Counted from the first letter of the stretch, positions 54,714 through 63,242 are shown. The stretch is 64,000 bases of DNA from 39-52-133 sp035531075 (GCA_035531075.1 DATKTO010000040.1:62001-126000); one strand, 5' to 3'. A program made the numbers and translations. The notes: generated from the sequence alone by a model not told the origin.

Positions 54714-55901
54714 ATGGAACAAACAATAGATAAACGCATTGTGCTTGGCCTAACTGGCGGGATTGCCGCCTACAAAGCCGCAGAACTCACACGCCTGCTG
54801 ATCAAGCAGGGCCTCGCAGTGCAGGTGGCGATGTCTGAGTCGGCATGCCACTTTATCACGCCGACCACCATGCAGGCGTTGTCCGGAAAACCGGTGCTGA
54901 CCAGCCAGTGGGATGACAGCGGCAACGGCATGGCTCACATCAATTTAAGCAGGGCTGCGGATGCGATTGTGATTGCACCTGCAACAGCGGATTTCATTGC
55001 CAAGCTTGCGCATGGCCTGGCGGATGATCTGCTTTCCACGCTGTGCCTGGCACGGAATTGTCCGTTGCTGATCGCACCGGCCATGAACAAGCAGATGTGG
55101 GAGAGCCCGGCCACGCAGCGCAATATCACACAACTTAAAGCCGATGGCGTGATCGTGCTGGGGCCGGAGAGCGGTGTGCAGGCATGCGGCGAGGAAGGCT
55201 TGGGACGCATGCTGGAAGCCGAACAGCTGGCGCAGGCGATTCTTGCCAGTTTGCAGCCTAAATTATTAGCCGGCGTGAGGCTGTTGCTGACCGCCGGGCC
55301 AACTTACGAGGCCATCGACGCCGTGCGCGGCATCACCAATCGCAGCTCTGGCAAGATGGGTTATGCGATTGCGCAGGTCGCCATCGAGCTCGGCGCAGAG
55401 GTTACGCTGGTGTCGGGTCCTGTCGCGCTTCCTGCGCCTAATGCTGCGCGTCTGGTGAAGGTGGAGAGTGCGAGCGAGATGTTTGATGCCGTGAAGAAAG
55501 AGGTTGCTGCCAGCGATATTTTTATTGGTGTGGCAGCGGTGGCCGATTATCGGGTGGCGCAGGCCAGCGCGCAGAAGATCAAAAAGGACGGTGGGAACCT
55601 GACCCTGGAGCTGGTGCCAAATCCGGACATTCTTGCCTATGTTGCCGCACTGCCCAATCCGCCGTTCTGCGTTGGCTTTGCGGCCGAAAGCGAAAACCTG
55701 AAGTCCTATGCGGAACAGAAGCGCCGCGCCAAAAAGCTCCCCCTGCTTGCCGCCAATCTGGCGCAAGAGGCGATCGGCGCGGATGACAACGAACTGGTGT
55801 TGTTCGATGACGCGGGCGAACATTTATTGCCGCGCTCAGACAAGATCACACAGGCGCGCGCCTTGCTCAATCACATTATCAAACTTAAACATAAAGGATA
55901 A
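54714..55901 (+). CDS. coaBC: Phosphopantothenoylcysteine decarboxylase/synthetase
   Basis: A 395-residue bifunctional enzyme of coenzyme A synthesis. The CoaC half (1-185) has the flavin-binding start LGLTGGIAAYKAAEL, the active-site His in MAHINLS, PAMNKQMW and the catalytic Cys in VQACGEEGLGRM. The CoaB half (about 190-395) has LLTAGPTYEAIDAVRGITNRSSGKMG. dut starts 5 bp after its stop, so the two are an operon. Divergent from radC, 62 bp away. Confidence 0.96.
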   Translation: MEQTIDKRIVLGLTGGIAAYKAAELTRLLIKQGLAVQVAMSESACHFITPTTMQALSGKPVLTSQWDDSGNGMAHINLSRAADAIVIAPATADFIAKLAHGLADDLLSTLCLARNCPLLIAPAMNKQMWESPATQRNITQLKADGVIVLGPESGVQACGEEGLGRMLEAEQLAQAILASLQPKLLAGVRLLLTAGPTYEAIDAVRGITNRSSGKMGYAIAQVAIELGAEVTLVSGPVALPAPNAARLVKVESASEMFDAVKKEVAASDIFIGVAAVADYRVAQASAQKIKKDGGNLTLELVPNPDILAYVAALPNPPFCVGFAAESENLKSYAEQKRRAKKLPLLAANLAQEAIGADDNELVLFDDAGEHLLPRSDKITQARALLNHIIKLKHKG

Positions 55902-55906
55902 CCACG

Positions 55907-56356
55907 ATGAAAAAAGTGGACATAAAGATTCTCGACGCGCGCTTGCACGAACACCCCCCCGCTTATGGCACACCAGGTTCGGCCGGTATCGATTTGCGCG
56001 CCTGTATCGACCACAACATGACGATAGATCCCGGCCAGTGCGAGCTGATTCCCAGCGGCATCGCCATGCATATCGGTGATCCGCATTTCGCCGCGATGAT
56101 ATTGCCGCGCTCAGGCCTGGGGCATAAACACGGTATCGTGCTGGGGAATCTGGTGGGTCTAATTGACTCTGATTATCAGGGGCAGATTTTCGTTTCTCTA
56201 TGGAATCGCGGGAATGCTGCGTTTAAGCTGTTACCGCTGGAACGCATGGCGCAGCTGGTGATCGTGCCGGTGATACAGATGGAGTTCAATATTGTTGAGG
56301 AGTTTCCGCTTAGCCAGCGCGGTGAGGGTGGATTTGGCAGCACAGGTAAACACTAA
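55907..56356 (+). CDS. dut: dUTP diphosphatase
   Basis: A 149-residue trimeric dUTPase that hydrolyses dUTP to dUMP, with all five motifs: PGSAGIDLRA, PRSGLGHKHGIVL, GNLVGLIDSDYQGQI (catalytic Asp), ERMAQLVIVP and the C-terminal RGEGGFGSTGKH. AAAGGATAACC precedes the start. Converges on greB. Confidence 0.96.
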   Translation: MKKVDIKILDARLHEHPPAYGTPGSAGIDLRACIDHNMTIDPGQCELIPSGIAMHIGDPHFAAMILPRSGLGHKHGIVLGNLVGLIDSDYQGQIFVSLWNRGNAAFKLLPLERMAQLVIVPVIQMEFNIVEEFPLSQRGEGGFGSTGKH

Positions 56357-56387
56357 CTTATTGTTGCCGGAATGCCAGATTGCACCC

Positions 56388-56957
56388 TCAGCCGTTAAGG
56401 CTGATGGTGCAGTACGAAACTTCCACCACCAATAGCTCATCAATCCCGTTGGGCAGGCGCAAGGTTATGGTATCGTCCTCGCGTGCCTTGAGTAGTACCC
56501 TGGCCAGGGGAGATACCCAGCTAATCAAACCGAGCGCGGGGTCTGCCTCATCAACACCCACAATGCTGAAAGTTCGGTTCTCTCCATCCAGCCCGCACAC
56601 CGTCACTGTGGCGCCAAAAAATATCTGATCGCAATCCGCCCTGAGTGCCGGATCGATGACCTCGGCATTTTCCAGTCGTTTAGCTAAAAATCGTATGCGC
56701 TTGTCGATTTCGCGCAGCCGTTTCTTGCCATAGATATAGTCGCCGTTTTCCGAGCGGTCACCGTTTGATGCCGCCCATGTAATGGTTTGCACCAGTGTCG
56801 GACGTTCAATTTTCCACAGCTGATCCAGCTCGTCCTGCAGGCGCCGAAAGCCGGCAGGCGTGATGTAATTCTTGGCTCCCAGCGGGACTTGCTGGGCAGA
56901 AGGAGTCTGCTCAGCATCATCTTCCTCATCAAATTCTGTTGTAAAAGATTCTGTCAT
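56388..56957 (-). CDS. greB: Transcription elongation factor GreB
   Basis: A 189-residue RNA polymerase cleavage factor: N-terminal coiled coil with acidic tip (AASNGDRSENGDYIYGKKRLREIDKRI) and C-terminal FKBP-like domain. It has an acidic ~20-residue extension at the start. The ATG at 56957 is preceded by AGGAG; an upstream in-frame codon would cover that site. Confidence 0.94.
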   Translation of the reverse strand: MTESFTTEFDEEDDAEQTPSAQQVPLGAKNYITPAGFRRLQDELDQLWKIERPTLVQTITWAASNGDRSENGDYIYGKKRLREIDKRIRFLAKRLENAEVIDPALRADCDQIFFGATVTVCGLDGENRTFSIVGVDEADPALGLISWVSPLARVLLKAREDDTITLRLPNGIDELLVVEVSYCTISLNG

Positions 56958-57058
56958 GCTTGTTGCTCCTGACACATTGGTTGCAGCTAAAATAAATATG
57001 GCGAAGTTGAAAAATTTGAAAAATACAGATGCATCTTGATTGCATAGTGTTAAAGCAA

Positions 57059-57080
57059 AACTCCCGGGAAACCGGGAGTT
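57059..57080 (-). terminator. Terminator after the sulfur transporter gene
   Basis: AACTCCCGG (57059-57067) and CCGGGAGTT (57072-57080) around a GAAA loop. On the minus strand the stem is followed by TTTGC, a modest U-run. Confidence 0.75.
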
Positions 57081-57108
57081 TAAATACTGCGGTGAAACCT
57101 GTTGCAGC

Positions 57109-58209
57109 TTAGTCTTCGCGCATCATCAGGTAGTATTGTATCTTCATGGTAACAGCAGAGCCGGCGATAATCGACAGCAGCGTCACGAATGAACCCAATG
57201 ACAGGGTAGAGACGCCGGTAATGCCTTGTCCAATGGTGCATCCCATGGCGGTAATGCCGCCAAAACCCATCATGATAGCGCCTATGATATGAGAACCCAT
57301 ATCTTTGGCCGAAGTGAAGTATTCCCAGCGGAAGCTCTTGGTGAAGATGGCGTAGAGGAATGAGCCTAATGCCACACCAAACGCAGAAGCAACGCTAAAG
57401 GTAACGACAGTTGATGTGTCAGTCCAGTATCCCAGATATTCCAGGGTGTAAGCAGATGGAGCCACAAAGGACATGGACTCGGCCAGATGAGAGGCTGTGC
57501 CCATGTAGGTCATTTCCATGGTATCAGGATTTTCTGCATAACCCATATGGCCGGTAATATACCAGGCTGCAATAACGATCAGACCGATGGAGATGCCGGC
57601 GATAGAGTTATCCAGCTCGTGGCGGAAGTCTTTACTCATGAAGACAAAGATTAGCATGGCCAGTGCAATCACGCAGGCTACGATAATTTGCACGGTGTTG
57701 GCATCATACCCGCCGATAGAGAAGAAGGCAGGTATAGTTTGGCTGTGATCCATTTGCATGGTTACAGCAGGTGCTGTCAGCACGCTGACACGGAAGGCAC
57801 CAAATATGCCTTTGAGAGTGGCAATTGCTGCAATACCCATAAACACGAATACAACGAGTGATTTCAGATTGCCGCTGCCGATACGCAGCAAGGTTTTGTT
57901 ACCGCAACCCGAGGCCAGTGTCATGCCTACACCGAAGATAAAGCCGCCCGCCAGAAAGGTCAGAACAGGAAAGCTGGACCCGGTATATATGGTTTTGGAT
58001 AAATCCAGATAACCAAGATAAGACAATATACTGGTACCGATAATTGCCACCGCAATCGCGAGTATCCAGGCACGCATGCGTCCCCAGCTGCCCATGTTTA
58101 CAATGTCAGAAACCGCACCCATGGTACAGAAGTTGGTTTTGCTGGCGAAAATACCCAAAAGCACACCCAAACCCAGTCCCCACAGGACAATTGTCGTTGC
58201 CAAACTCAT
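57109..58209 (-). CDS. YeeE/YedE (TsuA-type) sulfur-compound transporter
   Basis: A 366-residue inner-membrane protein with about ten membrane segments. It keeps the family cysteine motifs: SKTNFCTMGAVSD near the start, ASGCGNKTLLRIGSGNLKS (about 100-118) and MGCTIGQGITG near the C-terminus. In TsuA these cysteines pass thiosulfate through the membrane. Next to soxB on the same strand but with a strong terminator between, so it is transcribed separately. Thiosulfate or another sulfur species is the likely substrate. Confidence 0.88.
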   Translation of the reverse strand: MSLATTIVLWGLGLGVLLGIFASKTNFCTMGAVSDIVNMGSWGRMRAWILAIAVAIIGTSILSYLGYLDLSKTIYTGSSFPVLTFLAGGFIFGVGMTLASGCGNKTLLRIGSGNLKSLVVFVFMGIAAIATLKGIFGAFRVSVLTAPAVTMQMDHSQTIPAFFSIGGYDANTVQIIVACVIALAMLIFVFMSKDFRHELDNSIAGISIGLIVIAAWYITGHMGYAENPDTMEMTYMGTASHLAESMSFVAPSAYTLEYLGYWTDTSTVVTFSVASAFGVALGSFLYAIFTKSFRWEYFTSAKDMGSHIIGAIMMGFGGITAMGCTIGQGITGVSTLSLGSFVTLLSIIAGSAVTMKIQYYLMMRED

Positions 58210-58303
58210 AATTCCATCCCCTCTATGATTTATTTAAAAATTGAATTCTGTTCAGTGTAGGTTGATGCTCAGCTTTGTTGTTATTTCCCTGATAGAAAAA
58301 ACA

Positions 58304-58346
58304 ACAGCCCGGTAAACAAGAGAAACTCTCTTATTCACCGGGCTGT
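58304..58346 (-). terminator. Terminator after soxB
   Basis: On the minus strand ACAGCCCGGT pairs with ACCGGGCTGT (10 bp), with an inner AAGAGA/TCTCTT hairpin, then TGTTTTTTC. It ends the sox transcript before the transporter gene. Confidence 0.9.
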
Positions 58347-58367
58347 ATTAAGACATTAATGTGTTAA

Positions 58368-60086
58368 TTAAGCAAGACCAGGATTGCCCTTGACGCCTAT
58401 CAGTTTAGGCATATTCAGCTTGCGCGGGCTGATGACTTTTTTGCTGCGCAAGTATCCTGATACCACGTCAAAAATAGGCTCGCCAACAACACCTTCAGCA
58501 ACAGGCGCCCAGCCAGCAACTTTGTACTTCTTGTTAGGATCGAGTGCCTTGCCATTCAACATCATGTTATTGATGCGCTTGCCAAAACCTTTGGTCAGGT
58601 CGCATGTGTAGTTAATGCCGCCTACACGCACCATGTCGCCACCTTGCTGCTTGTAAGGGTCAGCGTTAAACAGGTTGTCACAGACGTCTTCCATGATGGT
58701 TTTGATGGTTTCACCGGTCATTTCAGTGAGTGTTGTCTGCGGATAGGTAATGGCGGTCTGATCCATCACGTGCTCATAGGTAATCGCTTCGCCCGGCAAC
58801 AATGATGTACCCCAGCGGAAGCCGGGTGAGAAGGCTGCGTCTGCACCTTTAACTTCCATCAGCGCATCCAGGATCAGCTGGTCGAAGGTACCGTTGAAAT
58901 TGCCGCGGCGGTACAGTGTGCCTTCGGTAATCGCCAGTTTCTCAGCCAGTTTCGCCTCATAGGGGGCGCGGATTTTTGTGATGAGGCTATCCATCTCTGC
59001 ATCAGGCGTGATCAGGTTTGAAAATACTGGCAACAGCTTATATTTGAAGCCTGCAACCTTGCCACCCTTTACGTCGAAGTCCATCACGCCAAGGAACTTG
59101 CCATTTGATCCGGCATTGGTAACCAGAGTCTGGCCCGTGCGATTCTTGACGATAGATGGAGCAGGGATACCGTCGTGCGTATGGCCACCCATGATGGCGT
59201 CAATGCCAGTAACGCGGCTTGCCATCTTCAGGTCAACGTCCATACCGTTATGAGAAATCACCACGACAACCTGTGCACCTTTGGCACGGGCTTCATCGAC
59301 AACCTTCTGCATGTTCTCGTCCTGGATGCCGAAGCTCCAGTCTGGAACCATGTGACGCGGGTTTGCGATTGGTGTGTAAGGGAAGGCCTGGCCGACGATG
59401 GCGACAGGTATGCCATTGATTTGCTTCATTACATAGGGCTGGAATACAGGGTCACCCATTTCGTTGTCTTTAACGTTCTGCGCAACGAAATCCAACTTGC
59501 CCTTGAAATCGTTTTCGATAACGTGCTTGACGCGTTCTTGACCCAGCGTAAATTCCCAGTGCCCTGTCATCACATCGACGCCCAGCAGTTTGCATGCATC
59601 TACCATATCTTGACCGTCTGTCCACAGCGCGGTGGCAGAACCTTGCCATGTATCGCCGCCGTCAAGCAGCAGTGAGCCGGGACGGCTAGCGCGGACTTGT
59701 TTTACCAGCGTAGACAGATGGGCGAAGCCGCCGACTTTACCGTAACGTTTTGCTGCCTTTTCAAAATCAAGGTAGGTAAAGGCATGGGCTTCCATCGTGT
59801 TGGGACGCACGTTGAAGTGCTTAAGCAATGCTTCACCGACCAGATGTGGTGGCTTGCCAAAATTTGAGCTCAAGCCAATATTTACGTCTGGCTCACGGAA
59901 ATAAATGGGTTTCAACTGCGCGTGACAATCCGTCATGTGCATGATGGATACATTGCCAAAGGCAGGCAAGTCGTAAAAGCTGTCTGTGCCCTTGTTGGCC
60001 GACAAGGCTGATTTGCTATTCAGCGCCAATCCGGAAGCAGACGCTATCGCTAGCAGTTGTAAAAATTCACGACGATTCATGGACAT
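58368..60086 (-). CDS. soxB: Sulfate thiohydrolase SoxB
   Basis: A 572-residue periplasmic di-manganese enzyme that releases sulfate from the thiosulfate-loaded SoxY cysteine. Tat signal MNRREFLQLLA at the start; metal and catalytic motifs MTDCHAQL, GGDTWQGS, GHWEFTLG, SHNGMD and GGHTHDG. AAGGAG lies 6 bases before the ATG at 60086. It follows soxYZ after a 432-bp gap, so it may have its own promoter or be processed from a soxYZ transcript. Confidence 0.96.
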   Translation of the reverse strand: MSMNRREFLQLLAIASASGLALNSKSALSANKGTDSFYDLPAFGNVSIMHMTDCHAQLKPIYFREPDVNIGLSSNFGKPPHLVGEALLKHFNVRPNTMEAHAFTYLDFEKAAKRYGKVGGFAHLSTLVKQVRASRPGSLLLDGGDTWQGSATALWTDGQDMVDACKLLGVDVMTGHWEFTLGQERVKHVIENDFKGKLDFVAQNVKDNEMGDPVFQPYVMKQINGIPVAIVGQAFPYTPIANPRHMVPDWSFGIQDENMQKVVDEARAKGAQVVVVISHNGMDVDLKMASRVTGIDAIMGGHTHDGIPAPSIVKNRTGQTLVTNAGSNGKFLGVMDFDVKGGKVAGFKYKLLPVFSNLITPDAEMDSLITKIRAPYEAKLAEKLAITEGTLYRRGNFNGTFDQLILDALMEVKGADAAFSPGFRWGTSLLPGEAITYEHVMDQTAITYPQTTLTEMTGETIKTIMEDVCDNLFNADPYKQQGGDMVRVGGINYTCDLTKGFGKRINNMMLNGKALDPNKKYKVAGWAPVAEGVVGEPIFDVVSGYLRSKKVISPRKLNMPKLIGVKGNPGLA

Positions 60087-60518
60087 AAAATTCTCCTTTA
60101 CGATTTGTCAAATATATAAAATTAAATGCAAGATGATTCATAAAAAATGCAATAACTTAAGAACAATAAAACAACCCGGGCACATTGTTTTGTGTCCGAG
60201 GCAACTTATTACATTACCGTATTGATTACTGCGAAATTGCTAGACTTTTAAGAATATCCTGACGTTTAGATGCGCATTGCTTAAGTATTAAATCAATTGC
60301 CTGTCCCGGCTTTTCTGATTTTGACGCTGTGAGCGAATGCAAAATTTGAATAAGCCCAGACAAAAAATGGACAGCTCTAAAAATCCAAATTTCCTGGTGA
60401 CTCAGTAAGCTCTGTTTGTTCACGCCGGCCCCGATAAATATATCTGGCAAGTGGAGCAAGCAGAACGATACGCGACTCAACAGGAATTCTGAATTTTTAG
60501 TGATGCCCTTAACCTGAT
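60087..60518. other. soxZ-soxB intergenic region
   Basis: A 432-bp gap, long for a sox operon. A stem-loop CGGGCACA-TTGTTT-TGTGTCCG (60177-60198, one G-U pair) lies ~100 bp before soxB. An 84-codon minus-strand frame (60226-60480) starts with TTG, lacks a ribosome site and matches no family I know. The space may mark a lost gene. Confidence 0.4.
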
Positions 60519-60833
60519 TTAGGCTACGGCAACTTCACCGTCAAACTTGGTACCCATATTGTCAACAGCATGAACTGCAATTTTGTCACCAGCTTTTACG
60601 CCTTTAACTTTGAATCCCAGGAACGGGTTCTTGGAAATTGCTGATCCCCACTGTGACTCGATAACATCTTTGCCGTTCAATGTGGCGACAACCATGTTGA
60701 TATAGTGAGCTGGAATCATTTTGTCAGTCTTTGCATCTTTGCGCAGACCAGACTCCATAGGGTGACTCATTAATACTTTTACTTCAGCAACGTCGCCGTT
60801 AAGCGCCGCGCGCATTTTCATATCTCCAGCCAT
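60519..60833 (-). CDS. soxZ: Sulfur carrier complex subunit SoxZ
   Basis: A 104-residue partner of SoxY with the immunoglobulin-like fold of the family (VKVLMSHPMESGLRKDAKTDKMIPAHYI; WGSAISKNPFLGFKVKG). No own signal: it is carried out with SoxY by Tat. GAGGAG precedes the ATG. 63 bp after soxY. Confidence 0.96.
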   Translation of the reverse strand: MAGDMKMRAALNGDVAEVKVLMSHPMESGLRKDAKTDKMIPAHYINMVVATLNGKDVIESQWGSAISKNPFLGFKVKGVKAGDKIAVHAVDNMGTKFDGEVAVA

Positions 60834-60896
60834 GTCATACTCCTCGTCAAACTAACTATTAATTAAATTTATTTCGAAACGTACCAGGGGCGATAA

Positions 60897-61367
60897 TTAA
60901 CCGCCGCAGCCGCCGATGGTAACCTTAACTTCTTTGGTTGTATTGTAAGTCTTGCCACCTGCTTTTACTGATACGCGAACCAGTGAAGTCTGACCCATCT
61001 TGATACGAGTCGAAATGTAAGGCTCGGCACCGGCCATGAATTCAAAAGAAGCAACCATTGGTGTTGGGTTCTTTTCTACAAAAATTGCCATTGAAGTTGT
61101 GCCAGGGATTTTGCTGGTTACTTCAACAGGAACTACAGAGCCATTTTCAGCAATTTCAGGAGCTTTGATTTCAATGTCTTTGCTCTCGGCTGCGCCGGAG
61201 AAACCAGCGGCTGACATCGCATCAGAAATGGTTTTTGCGCCGAAGGCGTTAGTGTTCCATGCTGCTGCAAGTGCTTCACCAGACTTGAGCAAACCTGCTG
61301 AGATTGCCAGTACTACTGATCCGGCAACACCGGCGCTCTTCAAAAATGTTCTACGTAATTGATCCAT
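60897..61367 (-). CDS. soxY: Sulfur carrier protein SoxY
   Basis: A 156-residue periplasmic protein with a Tat signal (LRRTFLKSAGVAGSVVLAI) and the C-terminal GGCGG, whose Cys carries thiosulfate-derived sulfur through the Sox cycle. The ATG at 61367 has GAGGGG 8 bases before it. First gene of soxYZ(B). A candidate ECF-type promoter lies 28-57 bp upstream, resembling that of the neighbouring sigma factor operon. Confidence 0.96.
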   Translation of the reverse strand: MDQLRRTFLKSAGVAGSVVLAISAGLLKSGEALAAAWNTNAFGAKTISDAMSAAGFSGAAESKDIEIKAPEIAENGSVVPVEVTSKIPGTTSMAIFVEKNPTPMVASFEFMAGAEPYISTRIKMGQTSLVRVSVKAGGKTYNTTKEVKVTIGGCGG

Positions 61368-61394
61368 TTCAAAACCCCTCAAATAAAATTAAAC

Positions 61395-61424
61395 TTAAAC
61401 GCTTCAGTATCCAATCGATATTCC
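61395..61424 (-). promoter_or_regulatory. Candidate ECF sigma promoter of soxYZ
   Basis: On the minus strand GGAATA (61424-61419), 16 nt, GCGTTT (61402-61397). The divergent promoters of the ECF operon have GGAATA, 15 nt, GCGTCT. The expected start is about 20 nt before the soxY ATG, leaving room for the ribosome site. One-base spacing and one -10 base differ, so this is tentative. Confidence 0.5.
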
Positions 61425-61578
61425 GATTAACTTTCTGCTCTGTGATTATTGATTTGCCAACAGGCGGAATCAACATAATGAAGTCTGGCAGGAGGACTTC
61501 CTGCCGTACCGCAAACTTCAAATTCCTTTTCAGCCGCTGTCTGGCATATGCCGCGAATCAGGGCCATTTGTTATGGCA

Positions 61579-61607
61579 GACTCGACGTTATAAATAACCG
61601 ACTCGAC
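61579..61607. promoter_or_regulatory. Direct repeats flanking a palindrome upstream of soxY
   Basis: GACTCGAC, then GTTATAAATAAC, C, GACTCGAC. The two repeats start 21 bp apart, two helical turns, so they would face the same side of the DNA. Probably a regulator binding site; the protein is unknown. Confidence 0.5.
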
Positions 61608-61757
61608 TAGTTTACTCAAGTTATTCCATGTCTGACAAGCGATTTTTTCGTAATTTTCACTATCTTCACGATAAAAATCCATGCTTGAATCGCAACACAT
61701 TTTTTGATGATTTGGGATAACTTGTTGTCTTTTGCGGGAATAAATATTAAAAAATCG

Positions 61758-62486
61758 TTATATTCTAACGTAACCCCATCCCTGTTGCATTCGTTTGTTA
61801 ATTTGTTCGGCCGCGGAAGATGCAATTCCTGTATGGGGCAACAGTTGCACGTTTTCTCCTTTCGCTTTTAGTTTGCTGATTGTTTGACCGCAAACCAGGA
61901 AGTTCAAATTGGGGTATTTCTGCTGCATCGCGTTTATACGCGGGGCATATGCTGATACATTGCTTCGCAGTAAATCTACGGCGTGTTTATTTGCAATCAC
62001 TTCAATATTAATCTGACGGTTGGCGCGCCTGTATGTATCCAGCAAATCCTCAGTTTCATCCAGAGCAGCTTTGAGTCTCACTGGATCGGAATTGCTTACA
62101 TGAACAATAATTTTTCGCGATTCAGCAAGGTTATAGCCGGCCTGTCTGGCGTCAACGATGCTCATCAGATCTGGACCGCGCTCCCTGCTGATCCATGCGT
62201 GCGTAAGCCAGCCCGATACCCCGCCTATCAACAGTATCAGGCAGGCTGCGATAGCATGGAAATGGCCAGACCAGCGATGTAGTTGTTTTGCCGATGGCAG
62301 CATGTATAGCGGAGGCTGGCTGTAGCTATGTTGTATCAGCTCTTTCAGGCCGCGCAATTCGCAGACGCGCTCTCTCATTGAAACGTTTCGATTGATCGCA
62401 TCGAATGCCTGAGCTTTTTCCGCCGGATCGAGTTGATTGTCTACAAATGAATTCAAGTATTCATCAGAAATATTTTGATTTTGCAT
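61758..62486 (-). CDS. Membrane anti-sigma factor with periplasmic DsrE-like domain
   Basis: A 242-residue protein. Residues 1-70 are cytoplasmic and look like an anti-sigma domain (DEYLNSFVDNQLDPAEKAQAF) but lack the HxxxCxxC zinc motif. One membrane segment lies at about 78-96. Residues about 124-242 form a DsrE-like domain that should be periplasmic, with Cys199 (FLVCGQT) and the ending GWGYVRI. The same Cys-x-x-Thr and final motif occur in the secreted DsrE-like proteins at 63243 and 51949. The ATG overlaps the sigma factor stop (TAATG), so the two are made together. A likely role is to hold the sigma factor until the periplasmic domain meets its signal, perhaps a sulfur compound (inference). 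Confidence 0.8.
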   Translation of the reverse strand: MQNQNISDEYLNSFVDNQLDPAEKAQAFDAINRNVSMRERVCELRGLKELIQHSYSQPPLYMLPSAKQLHRWSGHFHAIAACLILLIGGVSGWLTHAWISRERGPDLMSIVDARQAGYNLAESRKIIVHVSNSDPVRLKAALDETEDLLDTYRRANRQINIEVIANKHAVDLLRSNVSAYAPRINAMQQKYPNLNFLVCGQTISKLKAKGENVQLLPHTGIASSAAEQINKRMQQGWGYVRI

Positions 62487-63046
62487 TATTTTATTCTCCT
62501 GATTTGCACAGCATGCACTGACTGCTGCGGATCAAGCTCTTTTAAAAGTGCCCTCATCGCCACACGCGCGCGGCACAAGCGGCTCATAACCGTTCCGATG
62601 GGTATGTCCAATATCGACGCAACTTCAATATACGAAAGCTCTTCCAGATCGACTAGCGTGAGCACTTGGCGCTGGCCCAGAGGAAGGCGTGCAACCGCGC
62701 TGCGCACGCGGGAAATAATCTGTGATTGGGAATGTGAATTTTCAGGTGTATTGTCGTGCGCATAACGATAATCTTCTAGTTCCTCGATATCGTCCATCTC
62801 CTGGTGTCGACGAAAATGGTCTCGCCAGCAGTTTGCAAGAATGCTAAACAACCAACTGTTTAATAGCGCCGGGTCGCGTAACTGGTTAGCATTTTTCAGC
62901 GCTTTAATCAGCGCCTCTTGCACCAGATCTTCAGACAGCGCAGCGTTATGGCTCCATGAATATGCAAGACGGTACAATCTGGGCCTGACTTGCTCAAGCT
63001 GATCCTGTAAGCTGTTCGAGCGGCAAAAAAGGGAAATAATTTTCAT
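62486..63046 (-). CDS. ECF-family RNA polymerase sigma factor
   Basis: A 186-residue sigma factor with region 2 (about 19-82; YSWSHNAALSEDLVQEALIKAL, SWLFSILANCWRDHFRR) and region 4 (about 115-168; LPLGQRQVLTLVDLEELSYIEVASILDIPIGTVMSRLCRAR). I chose the ATG at 63046, about 47 nt after the expected transcription start; no strong ribosome site is seen and a longer start at 63112 would lie upstream of the promoter -10. It is coupled to its anti-sigma factor and transcribed from an ECF-type promoter matching that of the divergent dsrE-like gene, which points to autoregulation. Confidence 0.92.
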   Translation of the reverse strand: MKIISLFCRSNSLQDQLEQVRPRLYRLAYSWSHNAALSEDLVQEALIKALKNANQLRDPALLNSWLFSILANCWRDHFRRHQEMDDIEELEDYRYAHDNTPENSHSQSQIISRVRSAVARLPLGQRQVLTLVDLEELSYIEVASILDIPIGTVMSRLCRARVAMRALLKELDPQQSVHAVQIRRIK

Positions 63047-63098
63047 ACTTGTATTTGCACAATCATTTATGTTTATGATCTTGTTAAACAGTCCTGCG

Positions 63099-63127
63099 TA
63101 AGACGCAAGCATATGCCCAATTATTCC
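63099..63127 (-). promoter_or_regulatory. ECF-type promoter of the sigma/anti-sigma operon
   Basis: On the minus strand GGAATAAT (63127-63120), 13 nt, GCGTCTTA (63106-63099). Both elements and spacing equal those of the divergent promoter at 63157-63184. The -10 lies in a small palindrome TGCGT-AAG-ACGCA. Confidence 0.8.
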
Positions 63128-63156
63128 ATGCTCGATTCATTAATTGAAAAAAAATT

Positions 63157-63184
63157 GGAATAATATCTGTCAGTCTCGCGTCTT
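63157..63184 (+). promoter_or_regulatory. ECF-type promoter of the dsrE-like gene
   Basis: GGAATAAT (63157-63164), 13 nt, GCGTCTT (63178-63184). Expected start near 63191, leaving a ~50-nt leader with GGAGGA nine bases before the ATG. Confidence 0.8.
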
Positions 63185-63242
63185 TACTCGTGTAGCTGTT
63201 TAAACAGTTGCAACTAAATAACATCATGGAGGAATTAAAATA

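Larger units (their letters stand above)
61368..61757. promoter_or_regulatory. soxY upstream region
   Basis: About 390 bp between the anti-sigma gene and soxY. It holds the candidate ECF promoter (61395-61424), a GGCAGGA/TCCTGCC hairpin near 61490-61505, and a compact block of two direct GACTCGAC repeats (61579-61586, 61600-61607), 21 bp apart, flanking a GTTAT-AA-ATAAC palindrome. The last looks like a protein-binding site. Confidence 0.5.

Noticed and set aside
60226..60480. 84-codon minus-strand frame between soxZ and soxB.
   Set aside because: TTG start, no ribosome site, no recognisable family, odd composition. Kept only as a note on the gap.
61599..61627. GGAATAAC at 61627-61620 (minus) as an alternative ECF promoter for soxY.
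   Set aside because: No GCGTC-like -10 at the right distance (TCGAGTC instead) and it would leave a leader of over 200 nt. The GGAATA/GCGTTT pair nearer soxY fits better.
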